This document shows positions 44,734 through 53,901 of a stretch of 64,000 nucleotides of DNA, piece by piece. Made by a program: the position numbers and the translations under genes. Origin of the DNA: Pseudomonas sp. TH41 (GTDB lineage Bacteria > Pseudomonadota > Gammaproteobacteria > Pseudomonadales > Pseudomonadaceae). Below the pieces are notes generated by a model, which worked only from the letters and a program-made list of their open reading frames with translations, did not search any database and was not told the origin of the DNA. Location: NCBI RefSeq assembly GCF_016650695.1, contig NZ_JAEKFH010000009.1:218396-282395 (forward strand). Reading direction: 5' to 3'. Each line of letters opens with the position of its first letter. Positions within the stretch are counted from its first letter, which is position 1.

Positions 44734-47094
44734 TCAATGCGCGATCAGAGGCGCACGGACGGGCCCCCGCCGCGGAATCAGCACATCCAGCATCACCGCG
44801 ATGGCCGGCAACAAAGTAATGGCCATCAACATGTTGACCATGAACATGAAGGTCAGCAGCAGCCCCATGTCAGCCTGGAATTTCAGTGCCGAGAACGACC
44901 AGGTTGCCACGCCGATGGACAAGGTGATGGCGGTGAAAATAGTCGCCACCCCCACCTCGCGCAGGGCCAGTTTGAACGCCGTGACGATGTCCTGCCCCTC
45001 GGCCAGATGCAGTTGCAGGCGGTTGTAGATGTAGAAGGCGTAATCCACGCCGATGCCCACGGCCAGCACCATCACCGGCAAGGTGGCGACGGTCAGGCCA
45101 ATGTCCAGCGACTTCATGAACCAGTAGCCGAGGAAGGTCGCCAGGGTCAGCGGCACGCAGCAAGCGACCATCGCCCGCCAGTCGCGGTAGACCAGAAATA
45201 CCAGCAGCACGATGGTCAGATAGACATAGAGCATCATCGGCAGCTCGGAGCTTTCGACGATTTCGTTGGTGGCTGCCTGCACACCGGCGTTGCCACTGGC
45301 CAGGCGCACGGTGACGCCGTCCTTGGGGTGGTCTGCACGATATTGCTGCACCGCGGCCACCACGGTTTTCAGCGTGCTGGCTTTGTGGTCGGTCAAGTAA
45401 AGGTTGATTGGCAGCACCGTACAATCAGCGTTGTACAGGCGTAGCACTTCGGGCACCTGGCGCACCGCCTCGCCGATGCTCAGTTCATCGACCGGCAGCG
45501 CCGCCCACTTCGGATTGCCCTCGTTGACGCCCGAAGCCGAGAGTTTGGTCAGTGCCGGCAGCGATTGCGCCGACAATACCCCCGGCACGTTGGCCAGGAA
45601 CCAGGTCAGGCGATCGGTGTAGGCCATTACGTCGTGCTGGTAGCAACCATTCTGCGGTGTTTCCACCACCACGGTGAACAGGTCCAACCCCAGGCCGAAA
45701 TGGCCGACCACACTTTCCACGTCCAGGTTATAGCGCGAGTCGCTGCGCAGCTCGGGCGCCCCCGGCAGTACGTGGCCGATGTGTCGGCCCTGGCTCTGCC
45801 AGACGGCGAGACCGAGTAACAGCAGGCACAACACCGAGCCGATCGCCGCATTGCGGGTTTCGGCCAGGCGTCCAAGCTTGCTCATCACGCCATCGCGCCA
45901 GGCTTGAAGGCGTTTGACCCGGTTGACATAGGCTTGGTCAAAATGGAAGAAGCTGGCCAGCACTGGCAGCATGATCAGGTTGGTGACGATCTTGTAAGCG
46001 ACCCCGACCGAGGCGGTAATCGCCAATTCGCGAATCATCGGAATCGGCACCAGCACCAAGGTGGCAAAGCCGACGAAGGCGGTAATCAATGCCAATGTGC
46101 CAGGGATCAGCAAACCTCTGAAACTGCGGCGGGCTGCGGTCATTGCATCGGCGCCGTTGCAGACTTCCTTGGAGATGAAGTTGACCTGCTGCACGCCATG
46201 AGACACGCCGATGGCGAACACCAGGAACGGCACCAGAATCGCCAGCGGATCGAGACCGAAGCCGAGCAAAGTGATGGTGCCGAACTGCCAGACCACCGAC
46301 ACCAGCGAACAGCACAGCGGAAGAAAGGTCAGCACCCAGGAGCGGGTGTACCAATACACGGCGGCCAGGGTCAGCAGAAAGGCCAGCGCAAAGAAGCCCA
46401 TGACACTGGTCGCGCCGGCGCCGATGTCACCCATTTGCTTGGCGAAACCGATGATCTGCACGTCATAGGCGCTGTCGGCATATTTGGCGCGGACATCGTC
46501 TTCCAGGCGTTTACTGAATTCCAGGTAGTCCAGGCGTTTACCGGTCTGCGGGTCCGGGTCGGCGAGTTCGGCCACCACCATGGCGCCGGAATCATCGTTG
46601 GCCACCAGGCTGCCGACAAAACCGCCCACGATGGTGCGATCACGGATGCCGACAATCGCCTGTTCGTTTAGGGTGCCGACCGTGACGTCACCGCCGATCA
46701 CATCCTCGGCCTTCATGCCCTCCTCGGTAATCTGCACTGCGCGGGTATTGGGCGTCCACAGCGAGGTGACCGTGCGCCGGTCGATGCCTGGCATAAAGAA
46801 CAGCGTCTGGGTCAGGTCGTAGAGCCGGGTCATCGCCTGCGTGTTCCAGATGTCACCGTTTTTAGCGTGCAGCACCACAATGACGCGGTTGGCACCGAAC
46901 AGCACGTCCCGGTACTTGTTGAAGGTTTGAATAAATTCGTGCTGCTGTGGCAGCTGCTTGTCGAAGCCGGCCGACATACGAAGTTGTGAGGCGAAACCGG
47001 CCATCACCAGTGTGACGAGCGCCAGCACCGCTAACGTCGACAGACGACGCCGAAAAAAGAATCGCTCGAGACCGAGCACTAGAGAAGCCAGCAT
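44734..47094 (-). CDS. RND/MMPL-family transporter, module 1
   Basis: 786 residues from ATG 47094 (AGGAAGG upstream). It has about 12 membrane segments in two halves, each with a large periplasmic loop (about residues 40-230 and 430-620). The first-half helices include GFGLDPLAILVPFLVFAIGVSHG, and the second half has VMVLAVGIGVDYAFYIYN with the Asp expected in proton relay. This is the hydrophobe/lipid branch of the RND family, related to MMPL and HpnN-type exporters, without an MFP or TolC gene nearby. With DUF1302, DUF1329 and YCF48 partners it probably moves a hydrophobic molecule across the periplasm; direction is unknown. Confidence 0.87.
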   Translation of the reverse strand: MLASLVLGLERFFFRRRLSTLAVLALVTLVMAGFASQLRMSAGFDKQLPQQHEFIQTFNKYRDVLFGANRVIVVLHAKNGDIWNTQAMTRLYDLTQTLFFMPGIDRRTVTSLWTPNTRAVQITEEGMKAEDVIGGDVTVGTLNEQAIVGIRDRTIVGGFVGSLVANDDSGAMVVAELADPDPQTGKRLDYLEFSKRLEDDVRAKYADSAYDVQIIGFAKQMGDIGAGATSVMGFFALAFLLTLAAVYWYTRSWVLTFLPLCCSLVSVVWQFGTITLLGFGLDPLAILVPFLVFAIGVSHGVQQVNFISKEVCNGADAMTAARRSFRGLLIPGTLALITAFVGFATLVLVPIPMIRELAITASVGVAYKIVTNLIMLPVLASFFHFDQAYVNRVKRLQAWRDGVMSKLGRLAETRNAAIGSVLCLLLLGLAVWQSQGRHIGHVLPGAPELRSDSRYNLDVESVVGHFGLGLDLFTVVVETPQNGCYQHDVMAYTDRLTWFLANVPGVLSAQSLPALTKLSASGVNEGNPKWAALPVDELSIGEAVRQVPEVLRLYNADCTVLPINLYLTDHKASTLKTVVAAVQQYRADHPKDGVTVRLASGNAGVQAATNEIVESSELPMMLYVYLTIVLLVFLVYRDWRAMVACCVPLTLATFLGYWFMKSLDIGLTVATLPVMVLAVGIGVDYAFYIYNRLQLHLAEGQDIVTAFKLALREVGVATIFTAITLSIGVATWSFSALKFQADMGLLLTFMFMVNMLMAITLLPAIAVMLDVLIPRRGPVRAPLIAH

Positions 47095-47158
47095 GGTGAG
47101 CCTTCCTGAAAAACGGGAATGAGCTTCCCTCAGCCCGTGGCCGAGGGAAGGCACGACA

Positions 47159-49012
47159 TCAGAACGAGTAGGAAATGTTGCCGCTCAAGAAATCGCGGTC
47201 AGCCATCAGGTTGTTGTCCCCACCTCCCCAGTACTGCACCCACTGCAAACCACCTTTCCAACGGTCGCGGTAGTTGAACAGCAACGAACTGGTCAGCGAC
47301 TTGCGACCTTCGACGAACGGCAACGCGTTCGGCGAGGTGCCGTTGACGTCATGGCTGAAGTCCAGCTGTGGCGTGACAGTAATCCCGGTGCCGTAGACAT
47401 TCGGGTAGTTGATGCCGAACTCGGTGACGTAACCCCATGAGGTTTTATCCGGCAACGAATAGTCGGGCAGGAAGTAAGGCGTCTTACCCGAGGTATCCAG
47501 GCCCGGGTAGTGAGTGATCACCGCTTCGGTCAGCAGGAACCCGTCGGAGGCGCCCAGCCCTCTGGGGATGAAGCCCAGCGGATCATTGGCCGAAAAGGTG
47601 TAGATGGCATTCACATGAGCCTGCCATTTTTTCTCCTCGACGAAGCCTTTGCTGGTGCCGGTGTCATACACGCTGAACTTGTTGAACTCACCGGTGAATG
47701 CCCGGCCAAAGGCCACCGTGGGGTCAATGCCGACGCTGTCATTCGGGCGATAGGACAACTCCGCCCCCACTGCCACCGGGCCGGCCATGGTATTGAGCGA
47801 CAGGCCGTACAGGTTCTTGTCTTCGCCGTAATTCCAGAAGTAGTTGTCGATCACCAACGCGTCCGGGTTCGACGTAGCGGTGTAGCCCACGAACGGCAGC
47901 TTGTCGTGATAGCGCTGGTAGAAGAAACCAAACTCGGTCGCGATCTCCTCCACCGTCCAGCGCAGGGCGATGCCATATTGGCCGCTGTTCTTGGCCGAGC
48001 GTTCGCCGGCAAAGGGAATCGCCAGGCCATTGGCGACCAACGTGGCGTCGTCCAGGCCGCTGATCGACGGCTCGCCGCAACGGCCGGTGGGTGTCAGCGA
48101 GGCACAGGTACCGGCACCGAGAAGGCCATCGACCGTACTGGTCGAGTAGTAGATCGGCCGGTTGCCCTCGCCCACCACATCGGAGTTGGAATAGTAGGTG
48201 CCCGCCGGGTCGATGCCATAGGCGTTCCACTTGAACTGGTAGTAGGTCTCAAGGTTCAGGTTATCCGTCAGCCCCAAGTTGAACGAGGCCATGGGTGCCG
48301 GGACGAAGACCTCCTTCAATTGGGTGCCGGGGGTATGGTATTTCGTCAGGTTGAGGGCATTGATCTGGTTAATGCCACCGGTGACGAAAATTTCTTCGCC
48401 CCAGCTGATTACCTGGTTGCCGACCTTGACCTTGGCCGGCATCTCGCCCAAGTCGAAGGTCTTCGCTACCCACAGGTCGAGCAGGTCGACGCGTTCGGTG
48501 GCTTCGCGATCGGCATCGTCATCGAGCTCGGTGCGCCGGGTGTTGTCCATCTTGAAGTCTTTCGACCAACTGACCCGACCCAGGGCGCTCCAGCCGTCGC
48601 CGAACTTCAAGCTCAACTCGTGAGTGCCCTTCACGACCTCGGAGAAGACATCGTGCTTGTTGTAGTTCAGATCGCCGTCGTCGGAGTTGGTGTAATTGAT
48701 ATCGGCATTGGCGTAGCCATTGCCTTTGCCCAGGTTGTAGAACTGGCCCAACCCGGTACTGGTACCGTCATTGCAGCCACCGCTGTCACCGCCGAGCAAA
48801 TGGCAGTCACGCGATTGCATGCGCGTGGCGAAGCCGTATGACAGCGTGGAGTCGAAACTGCCGGAAATGCCGTCCTCGGAGCCAAAGCGCATGGCATGAC
48901 TGGCATCCATCCACAGCAGGCTTGAGGCAGCGATTACTGCCAGGGTCAGTCGATTGTCAGCGCGCGCGAAGCCCGGCGCGGGCTGGGCCGCGCCTTTTTT
49001 ATTGTTGTGCAT
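47159..49012 (-). CDS. DUF1302 outer-membrane protein, module 1
   Basis: 617 residues with an N-terminal signal (RLTLAVIAASSLLWMDASHA, about 21-40). Mature sequence is rich in amphipathic strands and ends in aromatic SYSF, as expected for a beta-barrel. The DUF1302 marks are MRFGSEDGISGSFDSTLSYG at the mature start and VGNQVISWGEEIFVTGGIN (about residue 195-215). It is presumably the outer-membrane pore or receptor of the module. A pair of cysteines near residues 69 and 79 (CHLLGGDSGGC) may be disulfide-linked. Start ATG 49012 has GTAAAGG-like upstream sequence. Confidence 0.87.
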   Translation of the reverse strand: MHNNKKGAAQPAPGFARADNRLTLAVIAASSLLWMDASHAMRFGSEDGISGSFDSTLSYGFATRMQSRDCHLLGGDSGGCNDGTSTGLGQFYNLGKGNGYANADINYTNSDDGDLNYNKHDVFSEVVKGTHELSLKFGDGWSALGRVSWSKDFKMDNTRRTELDDDADREATERVDLLDLWVAKTFDLGEMPAKVKVGNQVISWGEEIFVTGGINQINALNLTKYHTPGTQLKEVFVPAPMASFNLGLTDNLNLETYYQFKWNAYGIDPAGTYYSNSDVVGEGNRPIYYSTSTVDGLLGAGTCASLTPTGRCGEPSISGLDDATLVANGLAIPFAGERSAKNSGQYGIALRWTVEEIATEFGFFYQRYHDKLPFVGYTATSNPDALVIDNYFWNYGEDKNLYGLSLNTMAGPVAVGAELSYRPNDSVGIDPTVAFGRAFTGEFNKFSVYDTGTSKGFVEEKKWQAHVNAIYTFSANDPLGFIPRGLGASDGFLLTEAVITHYPGLDTSGKTPYFLPDYSLPDKTSWGYVTEFGINYPNVYGTGITVTPQLDFSHDVNGTSPNALPFVEGRKSLTSSLLFNYRDRWKGGLQWVQYWGGGDNNLMADRDFLSGNISYSF

Positions 49013-49042
49013 GGCTCTACCTTTACGGGGAGTAACTGCTGC

Positions 49043-50407
49043 TTAACGCTCGCCGCTACGGCGCAGTTCGTTGGAGTTGAACAGTTTGTCGCTGACCCGA
49101 CCTTCGAGGCCGGCGGTCAGGTCGAGCACCTCGCCCTCCTGGGTGAAGCCGTCGGCGATGTAGCGCCGTGCGACGAGGTCGTAGCTCACATACTCGAAGC
49201 CGGTGCAAGACTGGGTCTGCGGGTTGGCCCAGAGGCTGCCTTCCTGCACGCGCCAGAGATTGCCCTTGGCGTCGTACATGTCCACGTGCAACAGCGCCCA
49301 GCTGTCTTCGTCGACGAAGAACACACGTTTGGCGAATGAGTGACGCTTGTCCGCCTTCACCGTGGCTTCCACCACCCAGACTCGGTGCTGCTCATAACGT
49401 TGTACGTCGCGATTGAGGTAGTCCTGGCCGATCAGGTTCTCGTACTTATTGCTCTTGTCGACCAACTTGTAGGAGTTGTAAGGCACCATCATTTCTTTCT
49501 TGCCGATCAGCTTGAAGTCATAACGGTCCATCGCCCCGGTAAACATGTTGATCTGGTCGACGAAATACAGGCTGTCGGTGCCGGCAATCGGATTGTCATA
49601 AGCGAAAGACGGTGCACGGCGCACGCGTCGCTGGCCGGGGAAGTAGATCCAGGAATCCTGCGGCTTATCCAGGTAACCGTGCACCAGATACATCTCGCCA
49701 GCCCGCGATGGCGGTGTCAGCACGTCATAAAGCATCTTGGCTTCGTAGTCGCCGGCATCTACCGGGCTTTTGACCGCCGCATCGTTGTAGGGGTAATACT
49801 CGCTGGCCCACTGCTTGAGCTCGGACAGCGCACCGCTCTTCTCGCGAAGCAACATCGACACTTGGGCGCGACGCCCCTTGGCCATGTAACGCAGTTTGTA
49901 GTTCCACATTACCTCGATGCCACTCTGCGGCACCGGGAAGGGAATCGAAGCGCCGGCCGCTTGCTCCAGGTTCCACCCGTCGCTGCCGATCTTGCTCTGC
50001 GCGGCGAAGGCTTTGGTGCGCTGGGCAATCTCTGTCGGGAACGTGCAGCTACGGTGCGTCGGGTAGACGTCCAGGCGGTAGCCCGGATAGGCCTTGATCA
50101 GTTCCACCTGGCCGGGAGGCAACTGTGCCTGATACTGCGCGAGGTTCTTGCCATTGATGGAGTACAGCGGCTTGTCCGCGCTGTAGGGGTCGCCATGGCC
50201 AGGCTTCCAATCGGCTGGAGCCTGGGTGAGTCCGCCGTTCCAGGCCGGAATACTGCCGCTGGCATTGCCGGCTTTTTCTGCACCGAACGGCGTCAGCTCA
50301 TTGCCCAATCGGGCCAGATCGGCCGAGGTCGCTGCCTGGGCGCCGCTCGCACTGAACAGTGCCAACAAGGCGCTGCACAGCAGGGACTTCTTGAATTGCA
50401 TACTCAT
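49043..50407 (-). CDS. DUF1329 outer-membrane/periplasmic lipoprotein-like protein, module 1
   Basis: 454 residues from ATG 50407 (GGGAG upstream), with signal peptide MSMQFKKSLLCSALLALFSASGAQA. DUF1329 marks: LGNELTPFGAEKAGNASGSIPAWNGG (about residues 33-58), YPTHRSCTFP, and the C-terminal LLHVDMYDAKGNLWR. DUF1329 has a LolA/LolB-like fold in structure-based classification, which fits a lipid-binding role. It lies 30 bp before DUF1302. The signal carries no clear lipobox, so it is probably soluble in the periplasm. Confidence 0.87.
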   Translation of the reverse strand: MSMQFKKSLLCSALLALFSASGAQAATSADLARLGNELTPFGAEKAGNASGSIPAWNGGLTQAPADWKPGHGDPYSADKPLYSINGKNLAQYQAQLPPGQVELIKAYPGYRLDVYPTHRSCTFPTEIAQRTKAFAAQSKIGSDGWNLEQAAGASIPFPVPQSGIEVMWNYKLRYMAKGRRAQVSMLLREKSGALSELKQWASEYYPYNDAAVKSPVDAGDYEAKMLYDVLTPPSRAGEMYLVHGYLDKPQDSWIYFPGQRRVRRAPSFAYDNPIAGTDSLYFVDQINMFTGAMDRYDFKLIGKKEMMVPYNSYKLVDKSNKYENLIGQDYLNRDVQRYEQHRVWVVEATVKADKRHSFAKRVFFVDEDSWALLHVDMYDAKGNLWRVQEGSLWANPQTQSCTGFEYVSYDLVARRYIADGFTQEGEVLDLTAGLEGRVSDKLFNSNELRRSGER

Positions 50408-50473
50408 GATCACTCTCCCATTGTAATTATTGTGCAGGAGCGCCCGGCGCATGACGCCGGGGCAAAACGGGGA

Positions 50474-50857
50474 TCAGGCGCAGGCCGGTCTGGCGGCAGC
50501 CTGGCTGGCGCACCAACCGAAGCCCAGGGCTGAACTCAGGTAGACCGCTGCCAGCCCCCAGCCGAGCGGGTTCATCGAGCCCGCCATGACCGCGTGAACG
50601 ATGATGCCGGCACACACAATGTCGGAGCCGATCAGCAACAGCGCATCGCGGCGTGGCAGGTCTTCGAGACTGCGGATGAACCAGAAGCCCAGACCGACAG
50701 CGAGATACGTAGCACCGAGTAGACGGCCAAGGAGCATGCCGTCGGCCCCCAGTGGCATGCCCACCCAGTGGAAGATCAGGCTTGGGTCGACCAGCAGTAG
50801 TGCAGCGACAGCAACGGTCAGCAGGCACTTGGGTTTGGTGTAGATCGTGATGCTCAT
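50474..50857 (-). CDS. Small four-helix membrane protein of the oxidase operon
   Basis: 127 residues from ATG 50857 (AAGGACC upstream), overlapping the cytochrome stop by four bases. Four hydrophobic segments (about 12-30, 43-62, 72-92, 98-116) and no other domain I recognise. It is widely similar in pattern to DoxX-like or DUF-type four-helix proteins, without a decisive motif. Translational overlap with the cytochrome gene suggests it anchors or connects the electron-transfer step to the membrane, for example quinone or terminal oxidase access. Function unknown. Confidence 0.65.
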   Translation of the reverse strand: MSITIYTKPKCLLTVAVAALLLVDPSLIFHWVGMPLGADGMLLGRLLGATYLAVGLGFWFIRSLEDLPRRDALLLIGSDIVCAGIIVHAVMAGSMNPLGWGLAAVYLSSALGFGWCASQAAARPACA

Positions 50858-51246
50858 GAGTTGGGTCCTTGTTGACTGAGGAAACATGTAAGGGCCTGAC
50901 GATCCTCTGCCTGGCGCAGTCCGCCGAAGGCCATGGCAGTGCCGGGCAGGAACGTCATGGGGCCACTGAGGAAGGCGTCGAGCTTTTCCGTATTCCAGGT
51001 GAAACCGGCCTGCTCCAGCGTCGGCGTATAGGTGAAGCCTGGGGCTGAACCTGCCTTGCGACCGAATACACCACCGAGCTTTGGCCCGACCTTGTGTTCA
51101 GCGAGTGAGTGGCAGGTTGTGCATCGGGTTTCAAAGAGCTTCTGGCCGACAGCCGGGTCGCACGCTTCAGCGGCCTGCGCGGGCAGATTGATCAGCCCCA
51201 ACAGCCCGAGTGCGGCGAACAGCTGAAAGGCGTAGCGGCCATTCAT
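50854..51246 (-). CDS. Exported class I cytochrome c
   Basis: 130 residues with a signal peptide (LFAALGLLGLINLPAQA, cut near 25). A single heme site CTTCH at residues 42-46 and the axial Met region LPGTAMAFGGL (about 100-110) define a small class I cytochrome c of the GPKLGGVFGRKAGSAPGF type. It overlaps the start of the small membrane gene and the stop of the amine oxidase gene (ATGA each), so the three are translationally coupled. NicA2, the closest known relative of the oxidase, uses a cytochrome c (CycN) as electron acceptor, which is the strongest clue to its role. Confidence 0.9.
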   Translation of the reverse strand: MNGRYAFQLFAALGLLGLINLPAQAAEACDPAVGQKLFETRCTTCHSLAEHKVGPKLGGVFGRKAGSAPGFTYTPTLEQAGFTWNTEKLDAFLSGPMTFLPGTAMAFGGLRQAEDRQALTCFLSQQGPNS

Positions 51247-52700
51247 CCCAGCAGCTCCTTGGTTCTCTGGGCCGCCTTGCCGCCGGCAGCGATGGCTCCG
51301 TCGATGCAGCCTCGCCAGCCCTCGCCGTGGTCGCCCTGGCCGAAGAAGATGCGGCCGCTATCCTTCTGGAAGTGCGCGTAGTACTTCTCGAACCACTCCG
51401 GTTTGTAGCTGGCGTAGGTGCCGAGGCTGTAAGGGTCGAGGGTCCATTCGTAGCCGTGGGTACTCTCGACCTGGATGCCTGGGAAGAGCGGTTCCAGAAT
51501 CGATTGGACGGCCTTGATGTCAAAGATATCGACCTTGCTTGGATCGTTGCCGAAAGCGACGAACAGGGTGTAATCGTCGCTCACGTAGTGCGCCATCACC
51601 AAGTTGACCGGGTAGTTGGAGTCGGCCATGGCGGTGACCTTCGCCAGCTTGGTAAACCCGCCCCTGGCCTTGATGTAGAACTTGATCCCCTTGCCGCTGT
51701 GCTTCTGCTTGCCTGCCTCGATCAGCGCCGGGTCCAGCGCCGGGGAGAATTCCAGGTTTGGCAGTACGTTCATTGGCAGCGCGATGATGACACTGGCAGC
51801 GACGATTTTTTCGCCCTTTTGGGTGGTCACCACGGTGTGGTCACCCTTGTCTTCGATTTTTTTGACCGGGGTCGACAGGCGCACTTCCGGCTTACCGTCT
51901 TCGATCATTTTGTTGATCAGGCCGACGGTACCGTCCTTGAGCTTGTAACGCACGACAGCGTCGTTGAAACCCTGCAGGTTCCAGCCAGAAAGCGCCCAGT
52001 AACGCAGCATGTCGACGTAGGACGTCTGGTCCAGTGGGGCATGCGCTGTCGCGCCGACGAAGCTGTCGATCGCCACCCGCTGCACCGGGTTGAGCTTGAG
52101 CTCATCCAGTCGTTGCTGTCCGGTTCGCTTGTCACGGCGGATGATTTCGTTCCAGGTGTATTGAGCGTCGTAGGGGCGGTCCCAGACCTGGCGCGCCTCG
52201 GTGTAGAAGGCATCCAGGGCTTCGTATAGCGGCAGCAACTGCTCGCCGCTCAGCGTGTGGGTCGTATCGCCAACCTTGACCACATACTCTTCTTTATCCA
52301 GCGTCACGCCACTGACCGGAGTTTCCAGCACCTCCAGGCCGTAGCGCTCTTTTTCGGCCCAGACGAAGGGCTGCGCCTGGTGAATCCAGGTGCCACCCAT
52401 TTCGACTTTGTGGCCGTCGAACTCGGAGGTAAAGGTACGCCCACCCAGGCGGTTGCGCGCCTCCAGCAGCAGGGTTTTGTAGCCGTTCTTGCGACTGTCG
52501 CGAGCCGCCGTGACACCGGCGAAACCGCCGCCGATCACCACCACGTCATAGTCGCAACCCGCTGTCTTGCAGTTATCGCCCGACGCCGCCGCGGCAGGGG
52601 TCATAACGCCCGCCCCCGCGACAGCCACCGCGCCCACTCCGGCGCCGTGCAAAAACTTTCGACGGCTGACGCCCTTGGCGCCGTTCTCATGCTCTGCCAT
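51243..52700 (-). CDS. Tat-exported flavin amine dehydrogenase/oxidase (NicA2-like)
   Basis: 485 residues. It starts with a twin-arginine signal: SRRKFLHGAGVGAVAVAGAG (about residues 12-31). The FAD domain has YDVVVIGGGFAGVTAARDS (about 51-69) and EARNRLGGRTFTSEFDGH, then the MAO-type ending GDHGEGWRGCIDGAIAAG. It resembles NicA2, pseudooxynicotine amine oxidase and related enzymes more than cytosolic MAO; the lysine in KGIKFYIK aligns with the flavin-N5 lysine of the family. NicA2 is a dehydrogenase that passes electrons to a cytochrome c, and here a cytochrome c gene overlaps the stop. The substrate is likely a hydrophobic secondary or primary amine, not necessarily nicotine. Confidence 0.87.
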   Translation of the reverse strand: MAEHENGAKGVSRRKFLHGAGVGAVAVAGAGVMTPAAAASGDNCKTAGCDYDVVVIGGGFAGVTAARDSRKNGYKTLLLEARNRLGGRTFTSEFDGHKVEMGGTWIHQAQPFVWAEKERYGLEVLETPVSGVTLDKEEYVVKVGDTTHTLSGEQLLPLYEALDAFYTEARQVWDRPYDAQYTWNEIIRRDKRTGQQRLDELKLNPVQRVAIDSFVGATAHAPLDQTSYVDMLRYWALSGWNLQGFNDAVVRYKLKDGTVGLINKMIEDGKPEVRLSTPVKKIEDKGDHTVVTTQKGEKIVAASVIIALPMNVLPNLEFSPALDPALIEAGKQKHSGKGIKFYIKARGGFTKLAKVTAMADSNYPVNLVMAHYVSDDYTLFVAFGNDPSKVDIFDIKAVQSILEPLFPGIQVESTHGYEWTLDPYSLGTYASYKPEWFEKYYAHFQKDSGRIFFGQGDHGEGWRGCIDGAIAAGGKAAQRTKELLG

Positions 52701-52890
52701 TAGCCCACACCTCTTTTTTTGTTATTGGTGGCGGGCATGCAACGCAGCTAAAAAGACCCCGGACGAGCCAGATGGCGCCAGCCGGGGAAGGTCATGCCCA
52801 CCTCAGGGACAGAAGCTAACAGTGGAGATACGCGGGGGCTTGCCAGCGTGCGTCAGAGCCGTTGACATCTGACGTCAGCTGCAAAAAAAA
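52701..52890. promoter_or_regulatory. Promoter region of the amine dehydrogenase operon with CTGACGTCAG palindrome
   Basis: The 190-bp gap before the operon. It contains a perfect 10-bp palindrome CTGACGTCAG at 52869-52878 and TGACATC immediately before it, a candidate regulator site. The upstream AraC gene ends at 52891, so its terminator should also fall here, but none is obvious; read-through is possible. Confidence 0.45.
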
Positions 52891-53901
52891 TTACGAGAGA
52901 TTGGCCTTGGCTTGCAGGCGATATTGCTGCGGAGAGACTTGAGTCCAGCGACGAAAAGCTCGGCTGAATGAACTGCATTCGGCGTACCCAAGCAGCAAGG
53001 CGACTTCAGTCAGGCTGTAATGGGCCTGCGCCACATAGGCTTCGGCCAGTGACCGGCGCACGTCCTCGACCAACAGCCTGAATTCCACCTGGTGCTCGGC
53101 CAGACGCCGTTGCAGTGTGCGCGGGCCCAGGCCCATGCTCTGCGCCACCATTTCCAGGCTGGCCCCGCCGCTGCTCAGGCTGCTGGCGATATGACGTCCG
53201 AGTTGGGCGAGCAGATCGCTGACCGGCGCCCTGATCTGCCGCTGCTGTTCAAGGAAGGGTTCCAGTGCCTGGAACAAGCGGGGATCGGCGGTGCGTACAG
53301 GCATGTCCAAAAGAGCAACTGGAAAATAAAGGCGATTGTCCGGCTGTTTGAAGTGCAGCGGGCATGCAAGCACCTCACGGTGCAACGACAAATCGGTCGG
53401 TGTCCCATGCTCGAAGTCCGCCCGCTCCGGCGTCAATCGCGGGTTCTCGGTGATCTCCCGCAACAGGCTGAGGAAGAAGCCAATCGTGAATTCAGAGTCC
53501 TGGCGGCGCCGCACAATGGTCGGATCGGTGCACTGGTAAGACAGGATGACCTGCCCCGCGTCGATTTCGAAATCCACCCGAATAGCATGAGCAAACACCA
53601 CAGCGAAATGGCTCATGCAACGCAGTGCCAGGAGTAGGGTCGGCGCACTGCGTATCGCTTGACCATAGGCGCCAAGGGCGGTGCTAACAGTCTGGATGCC
53701 GATGCGCAGGCCAATCGACGCATCCACTTTGCGCCCGAGGATCTCCCAGAGCTCGACATAATTCGCGGCGGGAATCTCCACATCGGGGGCATGCAAAATA
53801 CGCTCGTCAAGGCCGGCCTCGGCCAGGAACGGGGCGAACAGTTCTGCGTTCACGCGGAAGAAGCTTTCGGCGAAGATCGTTTGGGTACTGGATGTGGACA
53901 T
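52891..53901 (-). CDS. AraC-family regulator
   Basis: 336 residues from ATG 53901 (MSTSSTQTIF); the frame opens 19 codons earlier at GTG 53958, which lies further from homology. The N-terminal effector domain is of the OruR/ArgR-like type (LDERILHAPDVEIPAANYVELWE). The C-terminal double helix-turn-helix is LEMVAQSMGLGPRTLQRRLAE and LTEVALLLGYAECSSFSRAFRRWTQVSPQQYR. It lies directly upstream of the amine dehydrogenase operon in the same direction, 190 bp away, and is the best candidate for its regulator. Confidence 0.87.
   Translation of the reverse strand: MSTSSTQTIFAESFFRVNAELFAPFLAEAGLDERILHAPDVEIPAANYVELWEILGRKVDASIGLRIGIQTVSTALGAYGQAIRSAPTLLLALRCMSHFAVVFAHAIRVDFEIDAGQVILSYQCTDPTIVRRRQDSEFTIGFFLSLLREITENPRLTPERADFEHGTPTDLSLHREVLACPLHFKQPDNRLYFPVALLDMPVRTADPRLFQALEPFLEQQRQIRAPVSDLLAQLGRHIASSLSSGGASLEMVAQSMGLGPRTLQRRLAEHQVEFRLLVEDVRRSLAEAYVAQAHYSLTEVALLLGYAECSSFSRAFRRWTQVSPQQYRLQAKANLS

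Noticed and set aside
51243..52700. Assignment as nicotine oxidoreductase nicA2
   Set aside because: The resemblance is to the group, but no other nicotine-pathway gene is present and pocket residues were not shown to match, so the substrate was left open.
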